NCBI RefSeq assembly: GCF_947179515.1
Contig: NC_067488.1
Location: forward strand, 32,740,039-32,804,038
Origin: Apodemus sylvaticus
Lineage: Eukaryota; Chordata; Mammalia; Rodentia; Muridae
Reading direction: 5' to 3'
Length of the DNA stretch: 64,000 bases
Shown here: one piece after another, positions 1 to 11,510 of the stretch
Layout of the letters: each line of letters opens with the position of its first letter
How positions within the stretch are numbered: position 1 is the stretch's first letter
Notes under the pieces: model-generated
Told to the model about the DNA's origin: nothing
What the model saw: the letters and a program-made list of their open reading frames with translations, nothing else
The model's database searches: none
Translations under genes and position numbers: made by a program

Positions 1-1011
1 TTCTTTTTTTTTCTACTGACCTAAACTACCAAACGAGAGGAGTCAAAGAAAGAGGATATGCTAGGAGTTCCCCTTTCTGCCTGGCTCTTTGATTCCCTAC
101 CCTCTAACCTGCTCCCCTCCCCCCCCCACGAGCTCAGGCAAGTTCAGAGGAAGCTTCCAGGACATGAGAAACAGTGCATAGAAGCAGGCCTGTTTCCATT
201 CTTGACTGTTTTCCTCATGTTTTGCCTTAGCATCCTCTTGGGGAGGCACAGGTGCTTGGTCAGTTACCCTTAGCCTAGAGGATCAGAGAGAACTTTCAGG
301 AAGCCTCTGTACCAGTACTGCACAGGGGTGCCCTGATACCATCAGAAAACACATATATTTACATTACAATTCATAACAGTAGCAAAATTACAGCTCTGAA
401 GTAGCAACAAAACTAATTTTATGGTTGGAGTCACCACAATATGAGGAGCTGAATTAAAGGTCGCAGCATTAGGAAGGGTGAGATGAAATCTGGTGTTCCA
501 GGGTTCTTTGGGTGGGTGTTGGTGGGAATGGGTCTAGTTCATAGCAACTTGATCCTGTTTCAAACACTTTGTGGGCACTTTAAGTCACTCTGTCTTCTCT
601 GCAGATGACCTGTCCCACTGCAGCTACAGAAAAAAGAGTAAGAATGAACCAAGGCTGGAGGTTAAGTGAAGGTATGGAGAGCCACTCTGACATCTGTTCG
701 ACCATTTAAACGCTCTGAAATAGGACTCCGGTAATTTGGCTGATCTTACTGGGTTGGAGACTAAAAGAGAGAGAGAGAGAGTTCTAAAAGAAGTGGGGTT
801 TTATCTATTCATTTTTTTTTTTACGTAATCTTTGTTATAGACTCAGAGCTAGCCTTCTCCACCTGCAGCTGGTTCTCTCTTGCTGGGTGTGGAGGAAGTT
901 CTCTGCAACCTGACTGAATTTCTAGAGAAAAGACAGGTAAAAAACCGTGTGCTTAGGAAAGTTCTCAAAGTACCTGCTTCAGTGCATGGAAGGGAGAAGA
1001 AACATCCCCTC

Positions 1012-1046
<35 letters not shown>
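1012..1046. repeat. (CA)n microsatellite
   Basis: An uninterrupted CA run of about 16 units. Confidence 0.95.
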
Positions 1047-1048
<2 letters not shown>

Positions 1049-1119
1049 GAGGTCTCCTTTTTATGTTAAAAAAATTCTTTAGACTTAAAAAAATTTGCTC
1101 AGTTAAAAGGTGAGAAATA

Positions 1120-1250
1120 GGCCAGGCATGGTAGCGCACATTTAATCTAAGCATTAGGAAGGCAGAGAGGTAAGTGGATCTCAGTGTGTTTGAGGCCAGC
1201 CTGGTATACACGGTTCTAGGACAGCCAGGGCTACACTGTAAGAACCGCCC
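1120..1250 (+). mobile_element. B1 SINE, diverged
   Basis: ggccaggcatggtagcgcac at the start and gaggccagcctggta in the middle are B1 landmarks. The copy ends in a C-rich run instead of a clean A tail. Confidence 0.85.
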
Positions 1251-1303
1251 CCCCCCCCTTTTTCTCAAAGAAAAGAAGAGAAAAGCAGAAGAAAGAAAAA
1301 AGG

Positions 1304-1425
1304 AGCTGGTTATGCTGGCTTATGCCTATTACCCAGTGTTTTTGAGAAACTGAGGCAGAGGAGTACCACAAGGCTAGGCCAACACAGACTATATAGCGTG
1401 ACACTGTGTCTCACAAAACAACAAA
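1304..1425 (+). mobile_element. Old B1-related SINE
   Basis: The tatgctggcttatgcctattaccc start and the ctgtgtctcacaaaacaac end keep a B1/PB1-like outline, with many changes. Confidence 0.6.
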
Positions 1426-1733
1426 AAGAGAGGACTCATCCTGACGGTGTCCAGATCATTCTATGCCCCTGTGACCATCAGGAATTAGGGAACTCCTGAT
1501 GTTACCGCAGGGAGATAGACGGCTATGAATACACGTCTGTTCCAGGCGAGGGTGCCCACTGGGGCCCAGCAGGAGCTACCTACCATGCAGCCTGAGCAAG
1601 GACGCCCAGTTCCTTCCTAACTGATGCTGCCAGGTGCTGCACTGAGGAGTGCTGCAAAGGCAGGTAAAGTCTGTAAATCTGCCCACAGCAACCATGAGCA
1701 CAGCAGGAGAGGACGGCAGGGCTGGTGGCTCAC

Positions 1734-1803
1734 CTTGCTTGCTGAGACAGCCCTTCAAACTTGTTTGCCGTCTTACTTGAAGATGATGGACCCACATCGT
1801 TAC
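1734..1803 (-). CDS. Asap1: Asap1 exon: Ser-rich segment before the ELPPKP repeats
   Basis: 70 nt. GT completes Gly and the exon ends with AG of a Ser or Arg codon. The acceptor is ccttgtag|GTAACG and the donor CAAGCAAG|gtgagc. It encodes NDVGPSSSSKTANKFEGLSQ and then QA. This matches the ASAP1 segment that follows the PWG of the previous exon. It is the last exon I can find; the next coding exon (second proline-rich block) must lie below position 1 on this strand. The identification rests on frame, splice sites and family match in a short exon. Confidence 0.88.
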
Positions 1804-1920
1804 CTACAAGGAAAGTCAAAGGTTATATCTTCAGTCATGGACATGAGAGACATTGAAAAACAAACTGGCATCCTGAAGGTTCCAAAAAGCATCAGAAGAC
1901 TTCAGTCAGAGTAGCATGTA

Positions 1921-2110
1921 AGCCGGGCGGTGGTGGCGCACGCCTGTAATTCCAGCACTCTGGGAGGCAGAGGCAGGCGGATTTCTGAGTTTGAGGCCAG
2001 CCTGGTCTACAGAGTGAGTACTAGGACAGCCATGGCAACACAGAAACCCTGTCTCAAAAAAAAAAAAAAAAAACAAAAACAAAAACAAACCAAACCAAAT
2101 CCAAACCAAA
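1921..2110 (+). mobile_element. B1 SINE (Mus-type) with perfect target duplication
   Basis: The body starts gccgggcggtggtggcgcacgc and ends ccctgtctc followed by an A-rich AAAC/AACC tail. The 15-bp tcagagtagcatgta occurs immediately before (1906-1920) and after (2111-2125), a perfect target-site duplication. Confidence 0.96.
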
Positions 2111-2326
2111 TCAGAGTAGCATGTACTTCCTGTGTTAAAACAAAACCAAACGGTGTCTGGACTGGTGCTGTTACTGCTAGCCAAGAACTAGGGTGAGCAG
2201 CCTGCCTCCCGGTAGGTTTCTAAGATCATAGGAACTTGCTAATGTCTAGTGGCTAAGGATCTGGTCCTAGGTCTGGAAGAACAGATAAAATCAATAAAAC
2301 ATCAACTTCATCTAGAACAGTGGCTC

Positions 2327-2913
2327 TTTTTTTTAATTAGCTATTTTCTTTATTTATATTTCAAATGTTATCCCCTTTCCTTATTTCCCCTCCAAAAACC
2401 CCCTGTCCCATCCCCCCTCCCCTGTTCCCTAACCCGCTCACTAACCCACCCTCTCCCACTTCCCTTTCCTGGGATTCCCCCTACATTGGGGCACAGAGCC
2501 TCTCCTCTCATTGATGTCCGACAAAGCCATCTTTTGCTACATATGCATCTGGAAACATGGGTTCCTCCATGTGTACTCTTTGGTTGGAGGTTAGGTTCCT
2601 GGGAGTTCTGGGGGTACTGGTTGATTCATATTGTTGTTCCGCCTATGGGGCTGCAAACCCCTCAGCTCCTTGGGTCCTTTCTCTAGTTCTTCCATTGGGG
2701 ACCCTATGTTCAGTCCAATGGTTGGCTGAGAGCATCCCCTCTGTATTTGTTAGTTATTGGCAGAGCCTCTCAGGAGACAGCTGTATCAGGCTCCTGTCAG
2801 CAAGCACTTGTTAGTAACCACAATAGTGTCTGGGTTTGGTAACTGTATATGGGTTGGATCCCCCTGTGGAGCAGTCTCTCGATGGCCTTTCCTTCTGTCT
2901 CTGTCCCACACTT
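2327..2913 (-). mobile_element. L1 3' end (antisense)
   Basis: It begins with a T-run and runs through the mouse L1 3'UTR in reverse, with landmarks cccattggggaccctatgttcag and gcagagcctctcaggagacag. It is 5'-truncated. Confidence 0.9.
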
Positions 2914-3050
2914 TGGTTCTTAACCTTCCTAATGCTGTGACCTTTTAGTACAGTTTCTAATGTTATGGTGATTCCAGATCATAAAATTACTTCCACTGCT
3001 ACTTTCTAACTGTATTTTGTTACTGTTATGAATTATAGTGTGAATATTTT
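2914..3050 (+). mobile_element. URR1-like hAT DNA transposon remnant
   Basis: ggttcttaaccttcctaatgctgtgacc, then gttactgttatgaatta, resemble the rodent URR1 nonautonomous hAT family. The family name is from memory. Confidence 0.55.
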
Positions 3051-5509
3051 TTTTGAGATAGAGGTTTTTCAGAGAGGTAGAGACTCATAGCTGCTGGTCT
3101 AGAGGCAGTTACCAGGTAGGGATCACACACTCAACTCACAAGTGAGGCCCATGTGTGGGTGTGTTGCTGACAGTAACACCATGGGCGCCTGCATGGATAT
3201 CTACTCAGTATAAAAACTGTTTAGCACCTATATGTTATGTGTAAGGCATTAATGCAGAACAAGAACAGAAGCTAAGACAGTGTGGCTGCTTAGGATCTGG
3301 CTTGGGGAATTTACATAAAGGAATGATTTAGTACTGTGGAATAGGATAGAGCTAGGCAGGGCGCTATGAAAAATGAAGAAACAGTTATCTAAAAACCCAG
3401 CTGGTGAGCTAGGACATGGCATGTGGAAGAGGGAGAAGAATTTCTACTGGGGCAGCATCTAAACTAGCAGAACCCAGGAGGACAGAGGTGCACTTTGTGC
3501 AGGTGGGCAGGACTGGTTAGCACTAAGTGGGGCCTTCTGTGAACACTGTGCAGCCGGACAAGTGCACGTCAGAGCTGGGCCTCAGACTTCTTATAGAAAT
3601 TCAGGCACAAGAAAGTAGTAACCATTTCGATGAGTCTCATGGTACAGCACAACATATGTCAAATGTTTTCTCCTGTCAGCTGCCATTCTGCATAACATGA
3701 GAGACTGGCATTCTAGCCCTCTTCTAAAGAAGACAAAATGAGAGACTTAGTTCTCATGAATCGCTGCGGGTTCCATAGCTATGGTGAAGCCAAGAATCCT
3801 GAGCATAGCCGTGTGCTCTGCACAACCTCTCGGGATACCCTGAGAGAAGAACAGATGACATCACCAACCATTCATGGAGTACTTACCACAAGCATAGTAT
3901 TTGCCAAATATCTGTAGGTAATCATGCTTATGAGAAATAACATAATCGCCTCTTTCAATCTGCATACAGACAGAAACAAAGACCCAAGGGGAAACAGCAG
4001 GTGAAGGGCCAGCTGAGATACTCAGCCAGGGGCCCTCTCCAGAGTCTAAACTCTGAAGACCTACTCTCTCCTCGGTCTAAACAAAACTATCCCATCAGGA
4101 GAGACTAGTTGAGGTGAAACCAGACCACTTGGGCAGAATGTTCTGTAATGCCGGAACAATGAGACAGGAAGCGCCTTTAACTTGCCAACTGAATACTGGT
4201 TAACGGTGATGAGATGCTCTTTAACCTTTGATGCATGTTCAGCAGCACACGGCCTAATACAGAGAGAGGCCTTCCCTGGCAACTCTCAAGAACCCTTCAG
4301 TGGGGATCTCCTTCAAGGCAAGAGTTTCCTCAGCACTGTATTCCGTGCTGAGCCCACAGTCCTGGATACCAAGCCTTTCTGTGAGCCACAACAACAGAAC
4401 TTTGGGGGAAATTAGCTGGTGTTCCCACTAATTCCTTTTCTATGTGAAGCCATTTCCAACAAATGAGTATTTAATTCAACTACAGAGAAGGGACTGTGAC
4501 AGCAGCAAGAGAAGGTCCCCGGCTCCACTGTGGTTATTCTCTCTTACTGCACAGATGAGCATCAGGGCATGCTGGCAGTGCCCACCCCTAAGGCCTGGAT
4601 GCTAAGAATTCTCACTTCTTTGGCTACCCTCCCCCAACTCTTGGCCAATTCTTATATATCCAAAGAACATCCTCCTGGCTGACTTGATCCCCTACCCTCT
4701 TCTGGGAACAAACTAAGGGTGCAGATTTGGGAGCCGTACAAGTCCAGTTTTGAATTTCAGGTGGACCACTGATCCGGATTGAGCTTGGAGGATGTTGCTC
4801 TTTCTGCTGAATCTCCGTCTCCTTACTCTCACAATAGGAGTAACAATTGTACCCATTACAACAGACAGAGTTCGACAAAAGGCTAGGGCTGTGGGCACTG
4901 TCCTCAATTATTCGGCACTGCACTATGCTGACACAGTCTACAGGTCAGTGCCCTGTGACAGTAGCTCTTTCCCTGCCTTTGAAATCCTACTTCCTACACA
5001 GGGTCTGCAACAGAGTAACTGATGGCTCCTGCTGCAGACAGACAGGGCCATCAGGCTTTCTCAGAGTGGGACTTTTCAGTCCTGGATGGGAGGGAAGCCA
5101 TCTACAGTGCACAGGCATGAACCCTGTCAGCAAGGCAAGGTTGGCAAGGGTGTGAGTAGAAGAAAGGAGGTTCAGCAAGACTCTGAAAGATAGTCCTGCA
5201 AAGAGAAGGTGAAAAAGCACAGAAGGCTTAACCCTTTCCTCTCCGACTGTGCAGCCTGAACTTGCTGCTTGGAAAAGTTCTGGGTATGCCAGACAGAGGC
5301 AGTAAGAAGGCTGCATTCAACTGCCGGGCAGGTAACTGGAGAAACTGTGGCCAGTTCTCCGAGTTACTCACATTCAGCCTAGAAGCCGTGGGCTGGAATT
5401 CCGAGCTTGTCACAAGCAGCACGCAGGCTGCAGGGATCTTTTGAACAGTGAAGTAGGATGCGGGTCATAAATTCGGAAGTGAGCTCAAATGTCCCTTCTG
5501 AAGTTATCA

Positions 5510-5620
5510 ATCTGTGATCTAAAGCAAGTAATTTAACTTCTCTGTGCTTCATTTCCTTGCCAGGAAACTGGGGTGATGTCACTGTATCTTATGGGATGAA
5601 TATGAACGCTCAGAATAAAA
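5510..5620 (+). mobile_element. MIR remnant
   Basis: taacttctctgtgcttcatttcc followed by a gaaactgggg-type segment is the MIR core pattern. Confidence 0.6.
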
Positions 5621-6917
5621 ATGACTGGAAAAGTTATCTGTTTTATATTTAAAAAGATTTATAGGAGAGGAACAAGTGGGAATCTTAACCCAGAGGCCTT
5701 TTGACTGTAAGATACAAAAAAAAGCACATGAACTTTGGGTCTCAGTGGTCAGAGGTGATTCCCGAAGGTAACTAATGCAGCAGGTCCTGTCCTCATTTTC
5801 GTATCAGTTACATGTACGTGCTAAGATACACATAGGTTTGTTTGAAAGCCGGTAAGGTAGAAGGGTGAAGTTCAAGGGCTATGGGCTTCCCACAGATCTT
5901 ACGCTTGCCCTTGCTTGCCCATCTCAAGCTTGCCTGAGAAGTCTCCTGAGACAGATGGCTGAACTTCAGTCATGTGATGCACCGGCTATTCTGGGCACTG
6001 GGGACATTAGTGCTGGCAGGAAGAATGCCTGGAAGGGTTCCCGAGCTGGGAAGAGGCTGGACACAGCAGAGTGCTGCTACAGGGGACAAGGAGGCATGGC
6101 AGTGGGTGGGGCTGGGTTGGACGGTCCTTACCTCTGGCAAGGACACTGCCTCCACCAGGCCTCTGATTCTCAAGCAAAGAGACAGCAGTGGCGGGGAGGA
6201 GGGCCAGCCAGATTCTCACTCTCCTGCCCCTTTGCAGCCACCCATCCTATGCCACAAGAAGGCAAGGCAGCCTGTGGACAGGGTGAGGAGGGCAAGCCCT
6301 CAGCCACACTGGCTTCTCACATACCAGCCACGAGGACCAGGACGTCTTAACCTTTAGTCTAGAATCCCTAAAGCCCAGGAAACAGTGTGTTCTGTCCCGG
6401 AGACTGTGGGCAAGAATCAGCCACCTTAGTGAATGCAGAAGTCTTAAGTTGGAGGGAGTGTCTGCCAAGGAGGTGACATGCGCTTCTGTGAGGCAGATGT
6501 GCTCCATGTTATACTCTGGATACTCTTTCTGGCAGGTGTGCCAAGGGCTAGCTGGCTATGTGACTTGCTGCATTCTTTTTCTTTTGCTCCTTCCTGAGAG
6601 TCCCACAATCATATGTTCCATTTCCGGCCATGGGTTATGAGCTGATTCTCGGGATTCTGAGCGGAATCCACTCTACTTCATTCATCTGCCAACACCAAAC
6701 TCAAGCGCTGTCTCCTCCTTAAACCGCCTTATCCCTCCTCAAAGGCTACTGTGGGGGTCTGGTTAGACTCACGAACCACACCGAGCCCATCACAAGCACC
6801 AGAAAAGGTAGGTGCTATCAGTCACAGCTATGGGTTAATGGGTTAATGTCAAAGGTTCCGAGTCAGAGAACATGCTGGCAAAATACTCAGCAGTAAAAAC
6901 TTCAGAGTGTGACAGGC

Positions 6918-7040
6918 AGCTGGGTGTGGTGGCACATGTCTATAATCCCAGCACCGGGAGGACACGACTGGAATTTTCCAGGTTCAGGCTAGTCTATGTT
7001 ATATAGCAGAACCCTATTCTGAAGCAAACAAACCCTATAA
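6918..7040 (+). mobile_element. B1/B4-like SINE
   Basis: gctgggtgtggtggcacatgtctataatcccagcac is a typical Pol III SINE head of the B1 class. Confidence 0.7.
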
Positions 7041-7152
7041 AGAATCAAACAAAGTCTAAGAACCCCTCTCCTGAAAACTGCAGCAGCAACAAAACCCAAA
7101 GCAAATCCAGGGAAAGGGAAATGGCTCCCATAGCATAGACAGTCACAGGCCT

Positions 7153-7208
7153 GGTGAGACTGCCGCCGCCATGGCTGTGTGGTGAGACTGCCGCTGCCAC
7201 AGCTGTGT
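7153..7208. repeat. 28-bp tandem duplication
   Basis: Two adjacent copies of ggtgagactgccgcYgccaY-type sequence, 28 bp each, differ at a few positions. Confidence 0.9.
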
Positions 7209-7364
7209 GGCACATTCTTCTGAGGAATAAAGGGAGCGCGGGCCAAGAGAACGGGGTTCAGACTTGGTCGGGGTGAGATGAGGGGTTATGGCGAATGAAC
7301 TCTGGATGGATAGAATGGATGTGAATCTGAGTATTACAAAATGGCCACCTAAAGGTACCAAGTC

Positions 7365-7509
7365 CAGGCTGGAAAGATATCTCAGCCTGTAAAGTGCTTG
7401 CCCAGCAAGAATAGGGATCCGAGTTTGATTCCTAAAACCCGTGGTAAAACTGGGTGTGGTGGTGCACTAGGAATCACTAGGAATTACAGAGCTGGAGGGG
7501 GGAAGGAGA

Positions 7510-7601
<92 letters not shown>

Positions 7602-7670
7602 TGATCCTGGGGGCCTGTTGGCCATCCGGTTTAGCCTACTTGGTAAGCTGCAGGCTAGAGACATACATGC
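7365..7670 (+). mobile_element. B4-like SINE split by a GA array
   Basis: A tRNA-like head (ggctggaaagatatctcagcctgtaaag) is followed by a B1-like tggtggtgcacta segment, a GA array, and then gcctgttggccatccggtttagcctacttgg, an ID/B4-type tail. Confidence 0.5.
7503..7599. repeat. (GA)n microsatellite
   Basis: About 95 bp of almost pure GA, nested within a SINE-like region. Confidence 0.97.
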
Positions 7671-8119
7671 ATGCATACTTGTGTAGTTAAGAACCCTAAA
7701 TAAGTCAAGGAATACCAGCAGTCACCAGAAACAAAGAGAGGGAAGGAACAGAGTGTTTCTCTTGCCTCCTAAGAAGCCATGACACTGCAGGAAGTTAGAC
7801 TCGCAGCCTCAGAACTGTGAGGACAGGCTTTGCGGTCTGAAGAGTCCGAGTTTGTGCCTGAATTACAGTAGCCAAGGACACATGCAGTCCCACGACATAC
7901 ATGGGCGAGTCTAGGGACTGGACATGCAGCAAAACAGCAGGCTGACAGAGTTGCAAACAGTAGGTAACTTGTTGAGTGCTTTCTCAGTCCCTGTCCTGTG
8001 CTGCATGCGGTTTCCTCACATCACCTTTTTAAGAATTCCATGCATAAAACAGGAACAGTACTAGTCCTTATTTTATTGTTAGAGAAACTGAGGCATTGAA
8101 CAAGAAACAAATACTTGTT

Positions 8120-8260
8120 AAAAGTCACATGTGGAGGCTCACACCTGTAACTCCAGTACTCAGAAGGCTGAGACAGGGTTGCTATGGGTTCAAGGTCAGC
8201 CTAAAGTATAGAGAATTACTTTGTTTCAAAAAACCAAACCAAAACACAAAAGCCATGTGG
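8120..8260 (+). mobile_element. B1/B4-like SINE, old
   Basis: gtggaggctcacacctgtaactccagtact with a diverged ggttcaaggtcagcc segment and an A-rich end. Confidence 0.65.
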
Positions 8261-9845
8261 AGAATGTGACACCACTACATTAGGAACTACAGAGACATGA
8301 TGCTCTGAGAGGGACAGGCAAGGAGGCAGGAGCGTTGGGACAACCCCAGCCAGAGGCAGACAGAGCGGAGTCTCTGAAACAAGTCTCCGAACAGGCCTTG
8401 AAGATCTCTAAGCATCAGTACAGCTAGGTAGGGAAAAGGCCTGCTGGGCCTTGTGAGAGCTTGTTATGACCAAGGCCCAGCAGACAGTGGAAGTGGAGGG
8501 AGGGGAGGAGGGAGAGTGGACTGGGACCCGACCTTGCAGCACCTGGGAAAGCACACAAGTGAGAGATGACTACTCAGAATGTCCTTAGCTGTGTCTACCC
8601 CTGGAACCCTGACTCCAAGGGCTGAGGGGAGAAGGGAGATCTAGAAGAAAGCTAGGGAAGCGGAGGCACCAGGGAGACACTTTCCAGAGGCTGACCTCTG
8701 TATCTGGCGTCTGACTAAACAGTCTAACCCTGCCTTTGCCTGCAGCATAACAGCAGACAGAGGGTGGGGTCACACTAAGCCTCAATCACTCAGCAGAGTA
8801 TACCTGTCAGGAGCTAAGCAAATTTCCCCTGACAATCGTTGAGTCCAGTTGTGTGCCTGCAGTAGGCCAATGTGACTAACACATGTCCGCACACATATCT
8901 ATCCACATGTGCACACCTACCAACCACAAACAAGCCTTGAATCAACACTCCAGTTGCCTGAATTCTCACCACAGTCCTGCCATTTGGAGTAATGCCACGT
9001 TTGCTGAGGATAAACTTTGATTTTTGTCACGTAGGGCCGGCTGAGGCCCCATCTGTGAAAGGCTCCAATGCTCCCACCTTACCGTAGGCAGGCAATAACT
9101 TTTATAAGTGATAACAATTGAGTTTCTTTAGGAAGAGGCCTGAACTCTACCACTATTAAAGAGAAAATGAAAAGCCAGGTGTTAGATAACATTTGAGCCA
9201 GAAAACAGAAATTGAGCACAATGATTGGAGGGTTGTCTCTGTTTCTAGAAGGAGCACAGTAAAGCAACAGGAAGCAAGCAAAGGATCAAAACTCAGTGAA
9301 CCCAGGATGAATGAATACCTGTGGGATGAAGTCCACAGAGGAAGCCTGCAGCTTCTGGGGAATGTTATCTAGGCAAAGTATGTTTGCTTGGGCAGATCTT
9401 CAGACTCTTGAAAGTCTTGAAAAACAATCTCCAAGAGCCACCAGTATTAATCTGCATGTCTTAAATTGTTTTGCCTTGATTACTTCTGATTCATGCAGAC
9501 CCATCTCAAATGTGTCCTATGTGGACCGTATGCAGTTTCAGACTCCATTTTCTAGCATTTCCATAAAGTTGGGTGAACATATGCACTTGATTACTAAAGG
9601 AATTGTGCTCTGTGTATCTGAGGTCCTCACCGCACCAGGGCTCCATGGGCACACAGACTTGAGAAAGCTCAAGCAACACACACAGACTCTGTAGGCGTCC
9701 TGGGCAGGCCTGCTGAGCCAAAGCATGAGTGGCAAGAACAGAAATACGCATTTGTGAGCACATCTGTGCTGTGTACGTACACCTCCTGAGGCATTTGAGA
9801 CAAAACTGTGTGGGACAGTTTAAAGTGGATATTCTGGCTTTTACT

Positions 9846-9882
9846 TAAAACTTAAACAAACAAACAAACAAACAAACAAACA
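9846..9882. repeat. (AAAC)n microsatellite
   Basis: About eight units of AAAC. Confidence 0.95.
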
Positions 9883-10669
9883 CAGACCAATCCAGATAGG
9901 CTTTGAGGAATCCTTTAAGACTATGAAGCTGAACTACTACCTATTACATGCTAAAGCCAATTAAAAAAAAGGCAGGAAAAAAGTCACAATGGAATTCACC
10001 GGCAGGGAAAAGATGACTAGTACCATCATTTGGCAGACATCACCTGTGTGGGCCAGGTCCTTGCTGGGCTACTGGATGATGGTGACCCATATACTACTTC
10101 CATGGCAACAGGCAAGATACAAAGTCACAAGGTATGGGCTCTCACTGTTGTTGCTGCTGTTAGCAGTGTTTTGTTTTGACTTTGTGGTAGACAAGATAAG
10201 TACTGCAGCCAGTGTTGTTCAGGTGATTCAACTAACTGACTCCTGGTAAGGTTACTCATTTCAAGAGATTTCTGAATATCCAGTTTGGGCCAGGCAGGAT
10301 TCCGCCAGCTGAGAACACAACAGACAAGGACGCTTCTTCTCATGGTATTCTCATTCTAGCAGGGTAGACAAAACATGCAAAGAACTCAATTCTGACAGTG
10401 TTCTGGAACAACAGAGAAGAGCCAGGGAGGCAAACAAGTGAGGTTGGCCTTGCAGGGAGAGGACAGCATGCCAGGGAGTGTGGGGGCCTTGGGGGGTGCA
10501 TGGGGAGGCTTGGGGGGGAAGGGCAGAGCTACCCCTGCTTTGGTAGAGAGAGCCTGCGCTTATCTGAACCTCAGCAGGAAGTCACTAATGGGGTGAAGAG
10601 GAAGGTCTAGGATTTCTGTTTTATGAGGAAACTGCTCTGGTTATCCTGAAGGAGTGGACTGTTTTGTTT

Positions 10670-10765
10670 TTATTTTCTTCTTTTTCTGGTCCAGGGCTTG
10701 AACCCAGGGGGACTTGTGCATGTTAGACAAGCACTCTAGGCAGCAAGGAAACCCACCCCTATGCG
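10670..10765 (-). mobile_element. ID/B4-like SINE (antisense)
   Basis: ccagggcttgaacccaggg and gttagacaagcactctaggcagcaagg are the reverse of a tRNA-Ala-like ID head. Confidence 0.6.
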
Positions 10766-11339
10766 TAGCCCATTATTTTGCTTTTCTGAGTTATGGGAAA
10801 ATTATAATTCCAACCTAAAATGGTTGCTATTCTCAGCTGAGATTTAGGATATGCTCAGTTCCTATTACTATATTTTGCCCTCCATATCTTGTAGATAAAA
10901 GATATTTGGGAAAATATATGAACCAAACATGGACCCATTGTTTTAAAAAAAACATATTTACACTGTATTAGGTATGCTGTCTAGAGAGAACTTAAAAGTA
11001 TTTGTGCTCAGGTTACTCAAATGTCTATGCCACTGTGTGAGGGATGGGGGCACCTGCAGATTCTGGTGTCTTGTGTGTGGTGTGTTCTACAACCAGCTCC
11101 CTGATGATACTAGAGAGCACTTTATTTACTACTATATCTCTGAGTGGCCCCAGAATGTTTTCAGAATGTTTTCTGGCCTTAGAAGGTAGGTACAATCATA
11201 TTCATACATGTTTATGTCCACAGCCAATGTGTGTGTAGTTTGGATGGCTTTCCTAACGTGCAAACTGTCCAGTGCCCAGCAGAGTCCCCCCAGCTATCGG
11301 GTTCTGAGCAGCTTTGACCCTGACTTTAGGAAAACTTAC

Positions 11340-11510
11340 CCCAAGGAATTGCGCCTTTGTTTGGGGGCCCATGAGGTAGTGGGCTGGGAGGGTCAGACAG
11401 GGTTCTCTTGTGTCCTGGTGGTGGGGGAGGAGGCCTCTTCTTGGATAGGGTGGAGCTGCCACTAGAGGTCTGGGTGCCTAGAGGGAGTGTTGAAGGTGGG
11501 CCAGTTGGAC
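11340..11510 (-). CDS. Asap1: Asap1 exon: proline-rich Src-SH3 ligand, likely cassette
   Basis: 171 nt, 57 codons' worth, phase 1 at both ends: GT completes Gly and G begins the next Gly. The acceptor is tttctag|GTCCAA and the donor CTTGGG|gtaagt. It encodes PTGPPSTLPLGTQTSSG, then STLSKKRPPPPPPGHKRTLS and DPPSPLPHGPPNKGAIPW. The basic-flanked polyproline KKRPPPPPPGHKR is the classic SH3-binding core of ASAP1. The frame continues the previous exon (A-G-K-G|P-T-G-P) and the next (P-W-G|N-D). It is frame-neutral if skipped, and a shorter ASAP1 isoform lacking a proline-rich segment is known. No ATG-led frame reveals it, because the exon is read in a different frame from the neighbouring long open frame. 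Confidence 0.94.

Larger units (their letters stand above)
1..1733 (-). other. Asap1: Asap1 intron, start only
   Basis: This is intron downstream of the 1734-1803 exon. I see no further Asap1 exon here. It holds a short GA run (about 767-780), a CA microsatellite, two B1-type SINEs and a C10 run near 1248-1258. The remainder has no recognisable feature. Confidence 0.8.
1804..11339 (-). other. Asap1: Asap1 intron, 9.5 kb
   Basis: It contains a young B1 with perfect duplications, an L1 nested in a URR1-like element, several B1/B4/ID remnants, a 95-bp GA array and an AAAC run. The stretches 3100-5500, 5620-6900 and 8600-9840 show no gene-like or conserved coding signal that I can read; the ATG-led frames there have no recognisable domains. 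Confidence 0.85.

Noticed and set aside
1576..1625. Extra exon candidate between an AG near 1634 and gtaggt near 1583 on the minus strand
   Set aside because: The reading does not match any ASAP1 segment that should follow the 1734-1803 exon.
5865..6350. 161-codon open frame, plus strand
   Set aside because: Low-complexity composition, no recognised domain, overlapping frames on both strands, and it lies in an Asap1 intron.
11253..11462. 69-codon open frame on the minus strand over the proline-rich exon
   Set aside because: It is a shadow frame. The true Asap1 frame over 11340-11510 continues the neighbouring exons' phase and gives the KKRPPPPPPGHKR motif.
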